A stretch of 64,000 nt of DNA from Stromatinia cepivora (taxonomy: Eukaryota > Ascomycota > Leotiomycetes > Helotiales > Sclerotiniaceae), in the NCBI GenBank assembly GCA_014898415.1, contig RCTD01000007.1:496001-560000 (forward strand), read 5' to 3'. Under the pieces are notes generated by a model, which did no database searches, was not told the origin of the DNA, and saw nothing but the letters and a program-made list of their open reading frames with translations. Every line of letters begins with the position of its first letter. The first letter of the stretch is position 1. The position numbers were made by a program, and so were the translations under genes. This document shows positions 1 through 12,706 of this stretch, in pieces.

Positions 1-819
1 CGCCCATCAAAGGAAAGCTGATGCTTGCCCCATGTGCTATATTCCCTGCACCGTATAATTTTCATGCCATGTAAGCCCAAATGATTAGTTGACTAGTTGA
101 TTACTTCCCTTAGTCCCCGAATCAACCAATAGATTACGAGCTGAGACCTCCTCCCCTATTCATCTGTGTGGAATTTATAACCCATGTCGTCATGGGGAAT
201 CAGGGGAGAAAAGAATCGAAAGCCCATCAAATTCGGTTATTTTTCATCGAATTCTTCATTTGGCAGAAATCGTCTTTTTCTGCTTAGACCTTTTGGAAGA
301 TCCTACCCGACAAAAAGGTAGATTGGGTTACTAAAGGTTATTTTTAAACAAATCCGATAGTCTCGTTGGTCCCATGTTTCCGTCCGGACTATGTTTTCCT
401 CTGTTCCTACTAGCTGAGGGTGTCCTAGTGATCCAATAGTGATTTTTACGTGAATGAAACAATTTTGTAGACCTAACCCGGAGATGAAATATAAAAATTG
501 GTATAATGGTCTTGGTATTATAAATGGCAGTGTTAAAGTGAGTCAGCGTTAAACTTGTCAACCAGTCAATACGCACGCCGTCTTTAAAAACAACGGACGA
601 ATATGGATCAGGAGCTTTGAGCTTTGACGCACCTCGGTACAAGTCGTGCTCTGTGCAGTGCAGCAAAGTTAGGCTGCGTGGCAGGATCTGGCGGGCGTAG
701 TTTTTGGCATTTGTCGATTATGATACGATGTTTGGAAGCACTGATAGAAAATTCTTCTTCAGCTCTTAGCAAGGGTGAGTTTCAATATCAAAAAGCCGCA
801 CGCAAGGGCCGCAACAGAG

Positions 820-892
820 ATTCGTGAATCGTGAATCGTGAATCGTGGATCGTGATTCGTGATTCGTGATTCGTGATTCGTGAATCGTGATC
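820..892. repeat. heptamer microsatellite (GTGAATC/GTGATTC)
   Basis: About ten heptamers in a row, first as GTGAATC, then GTGGATC, then GTGATTC, then back to GTGAATC. GAATC and GATTC are reverse complements, so the array can pair with itself. No gene touches it. Confidence 0.85.
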
Positions 893-3800
893 GACTTTGT
901 TTATTATTTCCTCTTATCCTAGCCTATTATTTTACTGATTGATTGTGAAGACGAGGTGGATGCTCGGGACTGGGATCAAAGGTAGTACGGGACAGCTAAG
1001 ACTACAACCAAGAAAGGGTTGGTAAGTTGCTTTGAAATTATATAGGAGGTTGGAAAGTTGAGAAAATCAGGTACGAATTTGATATGAGGAGTAGATCCTT
1101 GTTCCCGCTATAGAAAGACGGCGGAAGTAATAGTACGAAATGAAATATAAGTGCTCGGCTTTCCTGAGCTCTCTAGTTTAAGGGTAGAAGGAAGGATCAG
1201 CTTCATTATTCTGCAATGCACGAATACAAGTGGATCTGAAGTGGGGGTTGCAAACTTGCGAGCATGAGATAATCTCTTCGAAAGACTTAAAATGTGCCGT
1301 CATGCAGCTCTTGAGAATTTTAGATATCTTCCTACCTTCATATATTGATATGTAAGATTACTATCTACTACCCAGGTACAAATGATAACTCTCGTATATA
1401 AATAAAACAGCATCGGATATTAGAAGCAATTCCCTTTTCTTCCAATTTTTCTTTTTACTGTTCTATTTGATAGGATTATCCCTGCTGTGTCAACCGTTCT
1501 ATTGGATCCCCGGGGAAAATACACGGTCAGGCCCTTTCCACACCGTTTTTGGTTTCCGTAGGTATATTACATAGCTACTAGCTGGACGACGTAAGCCCAG
1601 TTTTAGTCCACATTCATTTAACGTTCATTTTAGCGAATGACTTTTCTATTTGTTTCTCTCCTTCTTTTCGTCTTGCCCTTTTAATCCTGTAAAAGGGGTG
1701 ACGAGAAAACGGAAAAAAATATATATATATAAAAAAATATAAAAAAAAATTAAAAAGAAAAAAAAAATTAAAAAAATAGATACGGATAACTAATTCCTGA
1801 ATATCTTCAATTGTGGAGACATTAATGAGCTCGTGACTATTATAAGTGAAATCTGACACGATATGTACGTTCGCGCCTTTCCGTACTCAGAGAAAGTTTG
1901 CCCGATAGTTACAAGACCAAGGGACCAACAGGACTAGTAAATCTCTTGTCATGCAATGTCGACATCATAAGGTTAACTATCCCCGATGAGTAATTAAAAA
2001 GATTTTAAAGCAGTACCTACCTAGGTCCTTTTGTATATACTGGTTGTATCTAGGAAGTAAGTACAATAGATTAATATTCCCTTTTGATGGATAGGGAATT
2101 GTTTCAATCCCACAGCATTCAGTACATTTGATACGAATTCAAACAAGGGGATCTACCTGCCATTTCAGTTGCTTTCTTGGGTCTACAAACGGCGAGATGT
2201 ACATCTATAGCAGAAATGCACTACTCAGCAATGCAGCGCAAAAACCCGTCCTGCTTGTGTAGCTGCAGATTACTGGCCCGGCATCACCCGATAGTGTCAG
2301 TCACGGGGTAGAAACGAGCACATTGTCTGTGTACACTTGTACAGTACATTCAATCAACTGATCCAAGGCAGTTCTCTTCATCACAAACTATTTTACTTTT
2401 CTCCTTGGGAGAGAATACCTCAAAGTCTCCGTTGCGTCTAGGGAGACCCTTGGAGACATCAAGCAAGATAACGATAACTCCCATGTCCTTTGGTACGAGT
2501 AAAGTCTCAAGAAGTATTCAATTCGTGGGAAGAAAGGATGCGCTTGTGCATCTCATACATTATTGCTCAGCGCATACCATACCATAAGACCTACGCATAC
2601 ATTTTCCAACATCTTACGTCTCCCAGTCAAGCAACAAGAAACTTTAAGACCAAAAGGAAGCATGACATGATCCATCCATACTACTCTACTAACAAGGTAT
2701 ATTCTATCAACAGAACGTTTGGATACCGATATATCAAGGTCCACACACACAGTCTTTTTAACAAAGTGCCAGCATTGATTATTGTAATGTTGCGTCTGTC
2801 GTCAAATTCCCTGATCCATGATCTGATTTCTCATCCTATCTCTCTCTACTTAGCAAATTAATTAATCTAAATGACAAAGCATCTCTCTGGATATTACAGA
2901 ATACTCGGGGGACTTTTGTTCCTATTGCGTGGTCAAGTTCTATGAAGCAGCTTACCAAACTTCTACAACCTCAAGCCTCAAGCATTTTTTGATGAGAAAC
3001 AAACGAGAATAGCTTCTCGAATTCTTCTGGAAGCTTTTTTCCAAGAAAAAGCCTTGAACCTTGAAAACCCTGTGCCCACATGTTTGATCTACAGTGGTAC
3101 TCTACCGTTTGGTGCCGCTGTGCGGTAAAATACCCCCTCGCCTCGACTACACTACATGGCATGACCAAGCATAAGCATCTCATTTTCGTTTCATCGGATT
3201 ATCGGATTATCGGACTTTGAGTTTTTAACCATGAGAACTAACTAACCCCACTGACAATCCTGAAATAGAACCTTAAACTGTACGGAGTTACGAATATCTG
3301 GGGATAAACATTTTTACCCACAATAATTTAATCTGCGAGTTTGCATCAGAAATCACAATTGTTTCATGTCGCTCCAATCGCGAAAAAGTATTTCGAAAGA
3401 TACCAGAAGCAAGGCTTAAGGCCCATGGCTCAAGGTTCAAGGCTCAAGGCTCAAGGCTCAAAAATAGTTCACAATTTGGCCCCCAAGTTGAAAAAAGGGA
3501 CCTGGATGGCGGATGGTCCAGTTACATCGGGTAATGTTACAGTATATCTGCCAGTATGTGAAGGCGGCAAGGCGCAAGGACAAAGACAAGGAAAAGGAAA
3601 AGTAAGGTACCTGCACGTTCTCATGTTACGTTGTAGTATACGAACAAAATCACATGATGGATGTATAACTTCACGCAGCATGTTCTCGTGCAGCGGGTAC
3701 GGACATTCCATTTCATGTACATTTCAGCGCAAGTGCATTTTTACACAGAATAATTGAATAGCTGAAGACCCTACATGCGTACACAGTGATGGTGTCCAGC

Positions 3801-5218
3801 GTATTCACATGATTTCTTACCAAATTGTGACTAAGGTACAGCACCTTTTGTTTCTGCACACCAAGGACGTTGTCTCTCTGAAGTTGTAAAGTTGGATGGA
3901 TGTATATGCTAGAGTAATAAAAACAGCACCGAGAAGGGATTGTTTAGTTGCATACCTTTGACAAACCCTTGTTAGCAAATGATATTATCCTTCTGTGGAA
4001 TCCTTTTCTGGTTCATATGTACTCTCTAACCGGTGAAAGAGAGGAGAATCAAAATAAATGATAGTTCATTATAGGATTGATTACTTGCGGATATCGCGGA
4101 TAACCATTTGCCCATAATTCTCCATGCACTTGAACGACATGGTAATATTCCCGAATTGATTTTACCTGCATGAGCACGCAGCAGCAAGACTGCAGCTTCC
4201 CGAGCCGAGTTTATCTCCACCGTGTTCAAACGTTTATTTTTAACGCAAGAACTTTCTTTAGCAATTATTCACAATGGGAATAGATTTGATGTATGGCAGG
4301 ATATTAACGACGCTTTTTTACGAAAGTTAAAGATTACCCCTCATTATCTGTACCCATTCTTCCGCATTAATCATTCCTTCTCCAATGTTATCGCGAGCTT
4401 TGTTCTGCACATGCAAATACGTCGGTGCTTTTTACTTTCCGCTACATGTATGAATCTGATAGATCGCATTTCTACCTATATATTTCAGTTTCGAGGTGTG
4501 ACCACCCAAATTACCTTCCTCAAATAGCTGCAAGTCTTCTGCGCCCCATAATAGATTACCTTGAAGAAGTACGATGGCCAAGTCGGCCATCAGGCGAGGT
4601 TCGCTGCTACGGCTACCAATCTCATGAAGAGGAGTCGTGCATCATGATCAAGCTAGCAATCAAAAATCATCAAAGGAGATCTCAACATGGGAAATTGTTT
4701 GTCGATCTTTCCATGGCTTTTCAAATTGACGGCTCACACATCTCTTGACGCTGGCTGACATTATTCTTTTTAAAGTAGATCAGGAATTTACGCCTTGAAA
4801 TGTGGCTATCTCTGATTGAAGGTTTAGACTTCATGTCTCACACGCGGTTGACGTTTTCCCAGGTGCTGTGCGTATGGTTCCACTCAGCCGCACGCACAAG
4901 GAAATGACCACGTACAGAATACTTCGTCGGTCTTGCCGGCATCAAAATCAGACGTCCATCAATATATCTTCAATGAAACATACGAATGATACCTGCCTCG
5001 GAATTTGTGAAGGCCTTTCGACCGAACTGGGTAGCTTTAGGTCGAGGCCCGGGCCGATATTATGCATCCGAAAGAAGCTCCTGCTGTATCACATCCGCAT
5101 TTGCCGATAGAAAAATACGTACCTCTAGGCAGCAGTTTTACGCGATAATGGGAATGGAGAAAAGTAAATTCCGATACCGTCGTAGTGGCGTCAAAAGATA
5201 GAAAGCCCTATATTACAC

Positions 5219-5257
5219 GATGGTATGGTATGGTATGGTATGATATGATATGATATT
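5219..5257. repeat. pentamer microsatellite (ATGGT/ATGAT)
   Basis: Tandem pentamers: four ATGGT-type units followed by three ATGAT-type units. Simple repeat in intergenic DNA. Confidence 0.8.
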
Positions 5258-6394
5258 TCACCATCTGAATGACACGTTCCCCCATCAATAGAGGTTGTGC
5301 ACGTTGACACCACTTTTGGTGGAGTCTAGCTGCAGGTACGTATCTTTGTGATCAGCGGGTTTGGAGTCCGAGGATGGAGAGAAAGAGGAAGGGAAGGTAC
5401 AACGTACCGGTACGCAGTGGGCTCATTATGTCATATCATCATGTCATGATGAAAACAAAAGTCCCAATACAACGCTACGGTACATCTACCGTCTCCGCGT
5501 GCTCAAATCGGCGAAGTTATGCATACACTGCTAGTGTCCATGCATGTGCAAAGATCGAATGGTGAAAATTGCGGGGGCGACGCGAGGCGTGTTGGCGTAC
5601 ATGTATGTGTTGCGGGGTAAACGCATTGAAACTAGTGTTTACCTTTTTTGGGCGTCGTGGGCTGGAGGTTGGGATTTCTGGTAGATTTCCTGTCATACAC
5701 CTCATATGGATAGTTGGGATGGTTGAGGAAGATTGGATGAGGAAGCTCGCGTTGCAGGACAGAAATTATTCATGGGGTATTTGATCAACAGATCATCGGT
5801 CAATGTATGATAGCGTTTGGGTGTTCCCATACATTTCATTTCATTTTTTTTTTTTTTTTTTTTTGATTGGCTTTCGTGGAGAGAGGTAGAGATGCGAGTT
5901 TAATGCCGTGGGGTATACATATGTATGCATGTAATGTAATGTACATTATTATACCCACCAAACCTAAAATTACATTCACTCTATTGCAATTGACTTTACT
6001 CATTTCTCATTTCTCATTTCCCTACTTTATAGTGACAAGACAACACAAAGTTACCTACCTAGTATCCGCCGAGACCAAAATAAACTTTAGGGCACGGTTT
6101 ACACACCTAGTGCATAACAGTGCAACGCATATGGATACATAAAACATGTTTATATTTAGAGTGCTATCGAATGATTGCGGTATACGGCAGCGGGATCGCA
6201 TGCTAGGATGTGATATTACAGGCGGAGTAGATTGCGGAATTGGATGGTGAGGCGGTTGAGTGGAGATTTTGGAGATTGTTTGTGGATTGGCGATACGATG
6301 GATACGCGATACCTTGATACCAGGGGGTATTTGGAGATGGGAATAGATATGGATATGGATATGGGGTGGCATCTGAGTATGGTTTGATGTGTTA

Positions 6395-6426
6395 TATGAT
6401 GTGATGTGATGTGATGTGATGTGATG
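6395..6426. repeat. pentamer microsatellite (GTGAT)
   Basis: Six or so tandem GTGAT units. An ATATGG hexamer run lies just before, near 6,345-6,365. Both are simple repeats in DNA with no recognised gene. Confidence 0.8.
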
Positions 6427-6995
6427 CGGCTGGAACTTTCGTTTCACGGCATGTAATGTTGAGGGTTTGTAACTTTTTTTGGTTTTGGGTTTTTTTTTTC
6501 TTTTTGTCCTTTTCTTTTATGGCGTTTCCGAGATTGGCGATGGTGATGGTGATAGTGATGATGATGGTGGCGACGAGTAGATCTTTCCTCGCGCATTGTA
6601 TTGCATGAGAAAGTTTGAAGAGAGATACTTGATTTGGGTGGAAGGTTTAAAGTGGTGCTACAATGAGTAGCACGAGTGTGCAACGTGAAGTATCTCATTT
6701 CAAGGGAATAAGATGCAGGGGACTCTGGTTGGGGAATTGGGATCTGTGGGAGAAGTGGGTTGTGGGGGTTTTCGGGTTTGGGTAATAAAGGTATATGGAT
6801 GGGATGGGATGGTATGATATGGTTGTTGACTGGAATGCTGGTTTGTCTATATTCGTCTTGTTATGCTTTTGTTTGGGCTGGTTGCCGATCGGTGATCGGA
6901 GTGGGATGTAGCTTGCCGTGGTAGTTCCACAGCGGGAGGGAAGAGCTTTAAAGAGGGGTTTTGTGCTGGGGTGAGATGGTGGTGGGAGGGGTGTA

Positions 6996-7118
6996 GTGGT
7001 GATGTGGTGATGTGGTGATGTGGTGATGTGGTGATGTGGTGATGTGGTGATGTGGTGATGTGGTGATGTGGTGATGTGGTGATGTGGTGATGTGGTGATG
7101 TGGTGATGTGGTGATGTG
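6996..7118. repeat. octamer minisatellite (GGTGATGT), about 15 copies
   Basis: Perfect or near-perfect tandem repeat of an 8-base unit, GGTGATGT, over about 123 bases with almost no divergence between units. Such homogeneity implies recent expansion. The G-rich, purine-biased strand is the plus strand. Not within any recognised gene. Confidence 0.9.
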
Positions 7119-10100
7119 GTGATGTGAATAAGAGGTGAGGGAGAGCTGAGGGACTGAGGAGACGGGGATGAGATTCGAGGGCTATTTTTCCAGTATATAC
7201 AGAAAGATTATCCCGATATGGTCTTTGTTGAGGGCAGGGTTACTTCACGTAAGTGCTTAGTTATTTCGTAGAGGTCTACGCAGTTGGTATGTATGCAGCG
7301 AGAGTAGAGTTGTGCTTTGCAGTCGAACTGGATATTAAGACTCGGCAAATTTTCAGTCCTCCTTGTTGCGTGATACATCATACACGTTATCTTTTCTTTA
7401 CTTTTTGCCATCACTTTTTCTGATTGTGCTCCCCTGTTCTCATTGTCATCAAATTGAAGTTTTGTTACTACACCTCTTATTATTCATCATAATCATACAT
7501 TTTCAAGCATATATATTGTTATAATAAGACCGAAGATTACTTTCTCTGTCTGTCTTCCACTTACAGCCTGTTGAATTGAATAGTTAGTTCATTAAGTCTT
7601 AGATTCTAAGATTTGGCCGTGCAGCTACGATTCACATGCACCCGTCATAGGAGACATTTCCTTATAGTTTATGTATTGTCTTCAGGTAGATATAGCTGGT
7701 CAGAGCTAGCCTATATAGTAGGAATGAAAGATTAGTCTCGGGAATAGTTTCAAATTGATATAATTCACTCTTAATCTTTCAGCATCCCAAATACGCGTAA
7801 TTGAATATGCACTCTCAACCTCCTGTATCTGCTATCCCCGCAAGCCAAATCACAAATTTCTTCTCTGGATACTCCTTGTGCTCAAGTTTCAATGAAATTA
7901 TGCCTTACTATATACATATGCGTATGAAACTAAAAGATTCTTTATTGATCTCTATTAATAGAACAAATATAGAGAGCTACATGGTGATGGTGGTATGTGA
8001 GCACTCGGTTGATTCTATTTATTGATCACTTCTTAAAGCGTCAAAGTATTATAACACAAATACATCTGAGTGGAAAAATTATGAATAAATAGATGGATGA
8101 ATGATAGCGGTCATTTGTTTCAGAGTGGCAGTAATAATACCCGCTTGATACCACGTTACCTCCACCAGTATCACTAATAGTCTCTCAAATCCATCGCCGG
8201 TGTCGAATCCCTTCATTTTATAGATTTTAAATACTTAAGGAGTCCTCGACTTATCATGAATACTGTTTTATACAACTTGTGAATAAGAGGGCACCTTTTA
8301 ACAGGCCCTTTTTAATTAGATAAGAAAGTCGCTTCTTATGATTTACACTTTCCTATGAGGAGGAGTAGTGAAAATATCCTTTATCTTTTTTTAAGTTTGA
8401 TATATACGTATCTATCCACGATATCGGTTCACAGTCTTGTGGTCTTGTGTTGATGTATCCTAGCTAGTATTTGAATGGCGGATGGATCAGGTCTACTCAG
8501 AGAATATGAGGATTGGTAGATTTGGGGGTTTCAAAGTGGGGAGAGGTTTTTTTTGTGATGATGTGAAAGGTTCATGTGATTTTGGAGCTTAGATAGTAAT
8601 GAAGGCGAGAAGGAGATGAAAGGGAATGGTGGATGTTGGTCTTGATATGAATAATGATAGTCATATTGGTAGTGAATGGTGATCATGAAGTATTCAAGCG
8701 AATTCCAGTGGGAGGAAGAGAGGGAGGGAGGTGGAGAAAGAGAAGAATCTGTTATAGTGGGATGGTGAATCACTTACGGGGCCGGTGGAGTATTATCGAG
8801 CGGAGTCATTCATTCTTGAAGGGGTGTAGATATGCCCAGACAAGTGAATACTGGACTTATTACTCAGGCATTAGGCTCGTCACATCTAAGTTGCCAGATA
8901 ATAAATATGTGAAGTGCTTGTGTAAGAATCGCAAATGATCAAAATCAAAACTCAAAAGTATCTATATATTCAAATTTGTGGGATTCAACAATAGAAGCAA
9001 TACTAAATAAAATCTTCGCAGTGCTTAATGCTACCAGTAAAAGAGCGTGGGACTCGTTTCCGTGGAAAAAAGCAAGGTGATACCACACACATACCCAAGC
9101 TCGCAGACTCTCACGAAAAAAACATGTTTTACCCATAACTGTTATTCTCAAGGGTATTAAAAGTAGGCTAAGTTCTTGCGTCTTATACTTACTGGGAAAT
9201 AAACCCTCAAGTGCGTATAAAAAGTTCAAACAATCATGGAAGCTAAAGCACAGGAATGCATCCGAATTAAGAAGGATCAGTGATATGGAATAGAGATTAC
9301 GTTTAAATGCCAAAAGCTCCTTAGAACCATAAGCTTATAATAAAGAATCCTTACTGCATGTGCTAACACCATACCTCGCACACATGCACACCCCCTAAAA
9401 CACACAGCCTCACTACTACTATATAAAGCACGATATCTGAATCACCTCCATCGAGAGTGTAAAGGCAGAAATAGGTCAAATGCACCATTGTGGTGGAGTG
9501 ATAAAACGCCCGGCCCCGAAACGAACGATCGGTCGAAAAAAAAAAACCCACCGGTGGTTTCTCCTCCCTGCCCTCAAGTGGCGCTGAGTTTTTGTCAGTT
9601 AGTCTCATGGTTATAACTCCTCTTGTTTATTTTGAGGTTTTTGAATAGATCAGTGCGGTACGATTCTTTTGATTGGGGAATGAATATCGTTGTGAAATAT
9701 ATGTGAAGGGATTAGCGTATATTGTTGAATAAAGGCTGCAAGGCGAGGCTATTCTGGGGATGTTCATAGAAGATCACCGAGAAAATACTAACAAAGCTTT
9801 TATATACCGAATGTGATACAGTAATAAGCATGTAGAAGACTTAGAGTCTTAGATCTTTATGGTTAAGGTTGAAGGAGCTAACTAGTCTAGCATCGGCACT
9901 ACAGAAGGTGCCATCCTAAATATTTTAACTCAAATCATCTGTGATACAATATTTCACATTTGTAGGGAAGATTCGATGTCTTGTATAATTCTAGGTGACA
10001 AATACTTGTAAAAGATAGAGACTATCGTGCCGCATCATGTAGATTGTACTCACACTTAGTCTCGGAACACCGACGGTATGCAAATTGCGGTGCATTTTAT

Positions 10101-10639
10101 GCCGCGGAGTTTATTTGATTCATAGACTCAAGTGAATCAGCGAAAATTGAATTTCAAACGCATTATCGAAGTGTGGTAGGAAGCCAACGCCTGGAATATG
10201 TTTGTTACAAACTTTTCCAGGATAACTGAACTACTCATGCCGTACAGATCTTTCAAGCTAGCTCTAATCCAATACTTTGGATGATTTGATGTATTTTATA
10301 TTGTAAGTCATAGAATTGAGGCAGATAGGGGTTGATCTTTCCTATGGCATCGTCGCTGGGCTCTGCAAGAAGAGTTTGGTGTGTTGCAAATTGCCATTGC
10401 AAGGCGAGTTTTATTTCGGCCGCCATTACCTCAGCATACTAAGCCATATTCTATCTTCTACCTACATTCAGACATTGGCTATACTGGATATTAGTTGGAA
10501 AGCCGAGAAAGAATTTTGGACGCTGGAGTCTCGGTGATGAAGCTAAAAGTCACCCACTGGAAGCACTAACACAAATTCCACTCCACTAATGTTATCCCAT
10601 TGAATCAGGGGCATTTGTTACACATCTCTAGTATACGGC

Positions 10640-11170
10640 AATGAGTGCCGAGACTAACAATATCTACGATACCGAAGCTGGAAGTACCGAAATTCTCAGA
10701 TGTGCAATATTATGACACGAAAAGCTAAAACTGCGTGGCGAGATCCTCAGATGTGAAATCAAAATAACAAAATGAAGCTAGCTAGAAGTACCGAAACTAT
10801 CAGATATGCAACAGTATTATGAACGAAAGTTAGAAGTGCCAAGAATTTTAGATAAATGACAAACTGAAGCTAGCAATATCAAAGCTAGCAGTGCCGAATT
10901 CTTAGATATGCTACAGTATAACTATCTGGAGCTAACAATAGAAGGAGTGCCGAAATCCTTAGATATACAACAGAACAACCATCTAAAACCAGCAATACTG
11001 AAGCTACGAGGAGTGTCGAGACATACAGGTATGCAAAAAAATAGCGATCTGAAGCTAATAGTACCGAGTTAACAGTGCTTAAATCCTTGGATATACGACA
11101 GTATAACTAAAGGAGGCTAGCAATACTGAGACTAAGAGTGCCTAGAGTATCCATATATGCAACAGATGCA
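10640..11170. repeat. degenerate tandem repeat, period about 60 bases
   Basis: A core like AGTGCCGAAATCCTTAGATA, followed by a TGCAACAG-like segment and a GAAGCTAGCAATACTGA-like segment, recurs about eight times at uneven spacing (near 10,680, 10,784, 10,832, 10,890, 10,944, 11,009, 11,072 and 11,137). The units have diverged strongly and are not open in any frame. It looks like an old minisatellite. Confidence 0.6.
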
Positions 11171-11584
11171 CAAAATTTCATTTGTTGCACATCTCATATA
11201 TGAAACCCACCATTAGCTCGGTATATTGGATTGAACCCCGAGTACATCATTCCAGCCTCGTACTCTTCTATAGTGTAGAAGTTCCAATGTATCTCCGTGG
11301 TGTGAAGACGGATTTATCACAACTTAAAATGAAGAGATTCCAGTCCACATTCTCATGCCCTGCATGTATTAAGCTTTGATGTTCTGAAAGTCGGTAGCTT
11401 CACAGGACCGGTGCAGACTTCGTTGACCCATATCATAACCTAGAATCAACCAATTCTCACATATTCCAGATCGAGGAGTACCAGCAAGCGTGGGATCTGT
11501 AAACTAATGGCATTATAGTTATCAACGTGCCAAATATTTGGGTTGAAAGCAATTTCTGCACATCTCAAATTTGTGGCAAATACA

Positions 11585-12060
11585 TATAGGCTGCGCATAA
11601 ATTATCCGTCATCCATGGATATCCGTAGATAATCTGTTTTGTGGATTATCCGTTAGAGTTATTATTTGTTTTGCAAATTATCTATTGAGATTTTAAAATA
11701 ATCTGTTTTGTATAGGTCATTTGTGGATTATTTGCGAATAATCTATTTATGTATGAATTGGTGGATTATTTGTAAATAATTTGTGAATAATTTATATAAT
11801 TTATAAAGGTTGATATAAAAATTAGTATAATAATATAGGAATAGTTTCAAAAATAAGTGAATATTTATCAATCTATAAATTATTTACGGATTGCTTATCA
11901 ATTTATAGATTGATGGATATCTATAGGTATCTATAGATAATCTATTAATTATTTATAGATACTTATTCAGATTTTTTAATTATCTGTTCTATTAATAAAT
12001 TATCTATAGATTATTCATCAGAATTATTATCCGTTCTGCGGGTAATCGTTGCGCAGTCTA
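11585..12060. repeat. AT-rich degenerate repeat field
   Basis: Variants of GGATTATCCG, ATAATCTGTTTTGT and TTATCTATAGATTATT recur many times, with direct and inverted copies. The stretch is markedly more AT-rich than both flanks. There are no LTR ends and no coding sequence. It may be a decayed repeat. Confidence 0.5.
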
Positions 12061-12411
12061 AATACATGCAATGTCGTAATCGGCTCAGTTTACTAATTGA
12101 CCCTTAGCATTCCGAACCATTTTGCGACGGAGTATTAGAGTTGGGTAAGAGATTGACTGGATTGAAATATGTGATATATGATATAGGAAGGCCTAAAAGT
12201 AGAATCGAGAAGTTTTGTTGCATATCGGAAAATGGTAAAGTGTGCGTTTGATAGCCAGAATTGACGTGGAAAAAAGTATTTGAAACCTACCTAGTAGATC
12301 CCAAACTCTTTTGCTCTTCTCTAAGTTCTAAGTCCTCAAGTTCCGGAATGATTTTTTCCTTGTTGACTTGGCCCGACAGTGCGGAAGTAGTAGGATGTGC
12401 GACAGAACCCC

Positions 12412-12426
12412 GGGGGGGGGGGGGGG
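12412..12426. repeat. poly-G run of 15
   Basis: Fifteen consecutive G on the plus strand following CCCC, then CTTTTTT. The length of such a run is error-prone in sequencing. Confidence 0.9.
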
Positions 12427-12706
12427 CTTTTTTCAGATCCCAAATGCCTTTTTTTCCTCTCCAAGTCCCCAACATCTAGAGGAATTATTTGCCTGTTGAA
12501 TTCAATAAATTCATTTTTGAGATATGCAACAAAACTTTGAGTAATTGAAAAGATCGTTTCTTATTGGTTGGGCTGACGTCAACCTAGTGTCATGAGGGAA
12601 CATGTACAGTGAATCCTAAATACAATCTGAGGACTGAACCCTAAGTGTGCTGATACGATACCAATATCCACTACATCAACATAACTTTATTATCTCCAAT
12701 ATCCAT

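Larger units (their letters stand above)
1..12706. other. gene-poor region, no gene recognised
   Basis: I read both strands and found no open frame here that resembles a known family or that joins into a longer spliced protein. The open frames are short (at most about 140 codons), overlap on opposite strands and have no recognisable domain. The composition is that of normal fungal intergenic DNA, with pyrimidine runs, a 21-base T run at 5,844-5,864 and several microsatellites listed separately. Small, fast-evolving genes or non-coding RNAs could be missed. No tRNA-like cloverleaf stood out. Confidence 0.55.

Noticed and set aside
2405..4748. Several 80-138-codon frames in the left arm
   Set aside because: They overlap in different frames, partly consist of repeats (CAAGGCT) and show no family pattern or matching exons.
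6055..6698. His- and Lys-rich minus-strand frames
   Set aside because: They are translations of GTGAT and GATGGTGAT microsatellites and pyrimidine runs.
12261..12479. Overlapping frames with Pro/Gly runs
   Set aside because: They come from the poly-G run at 12,412-12,426 and show no family.
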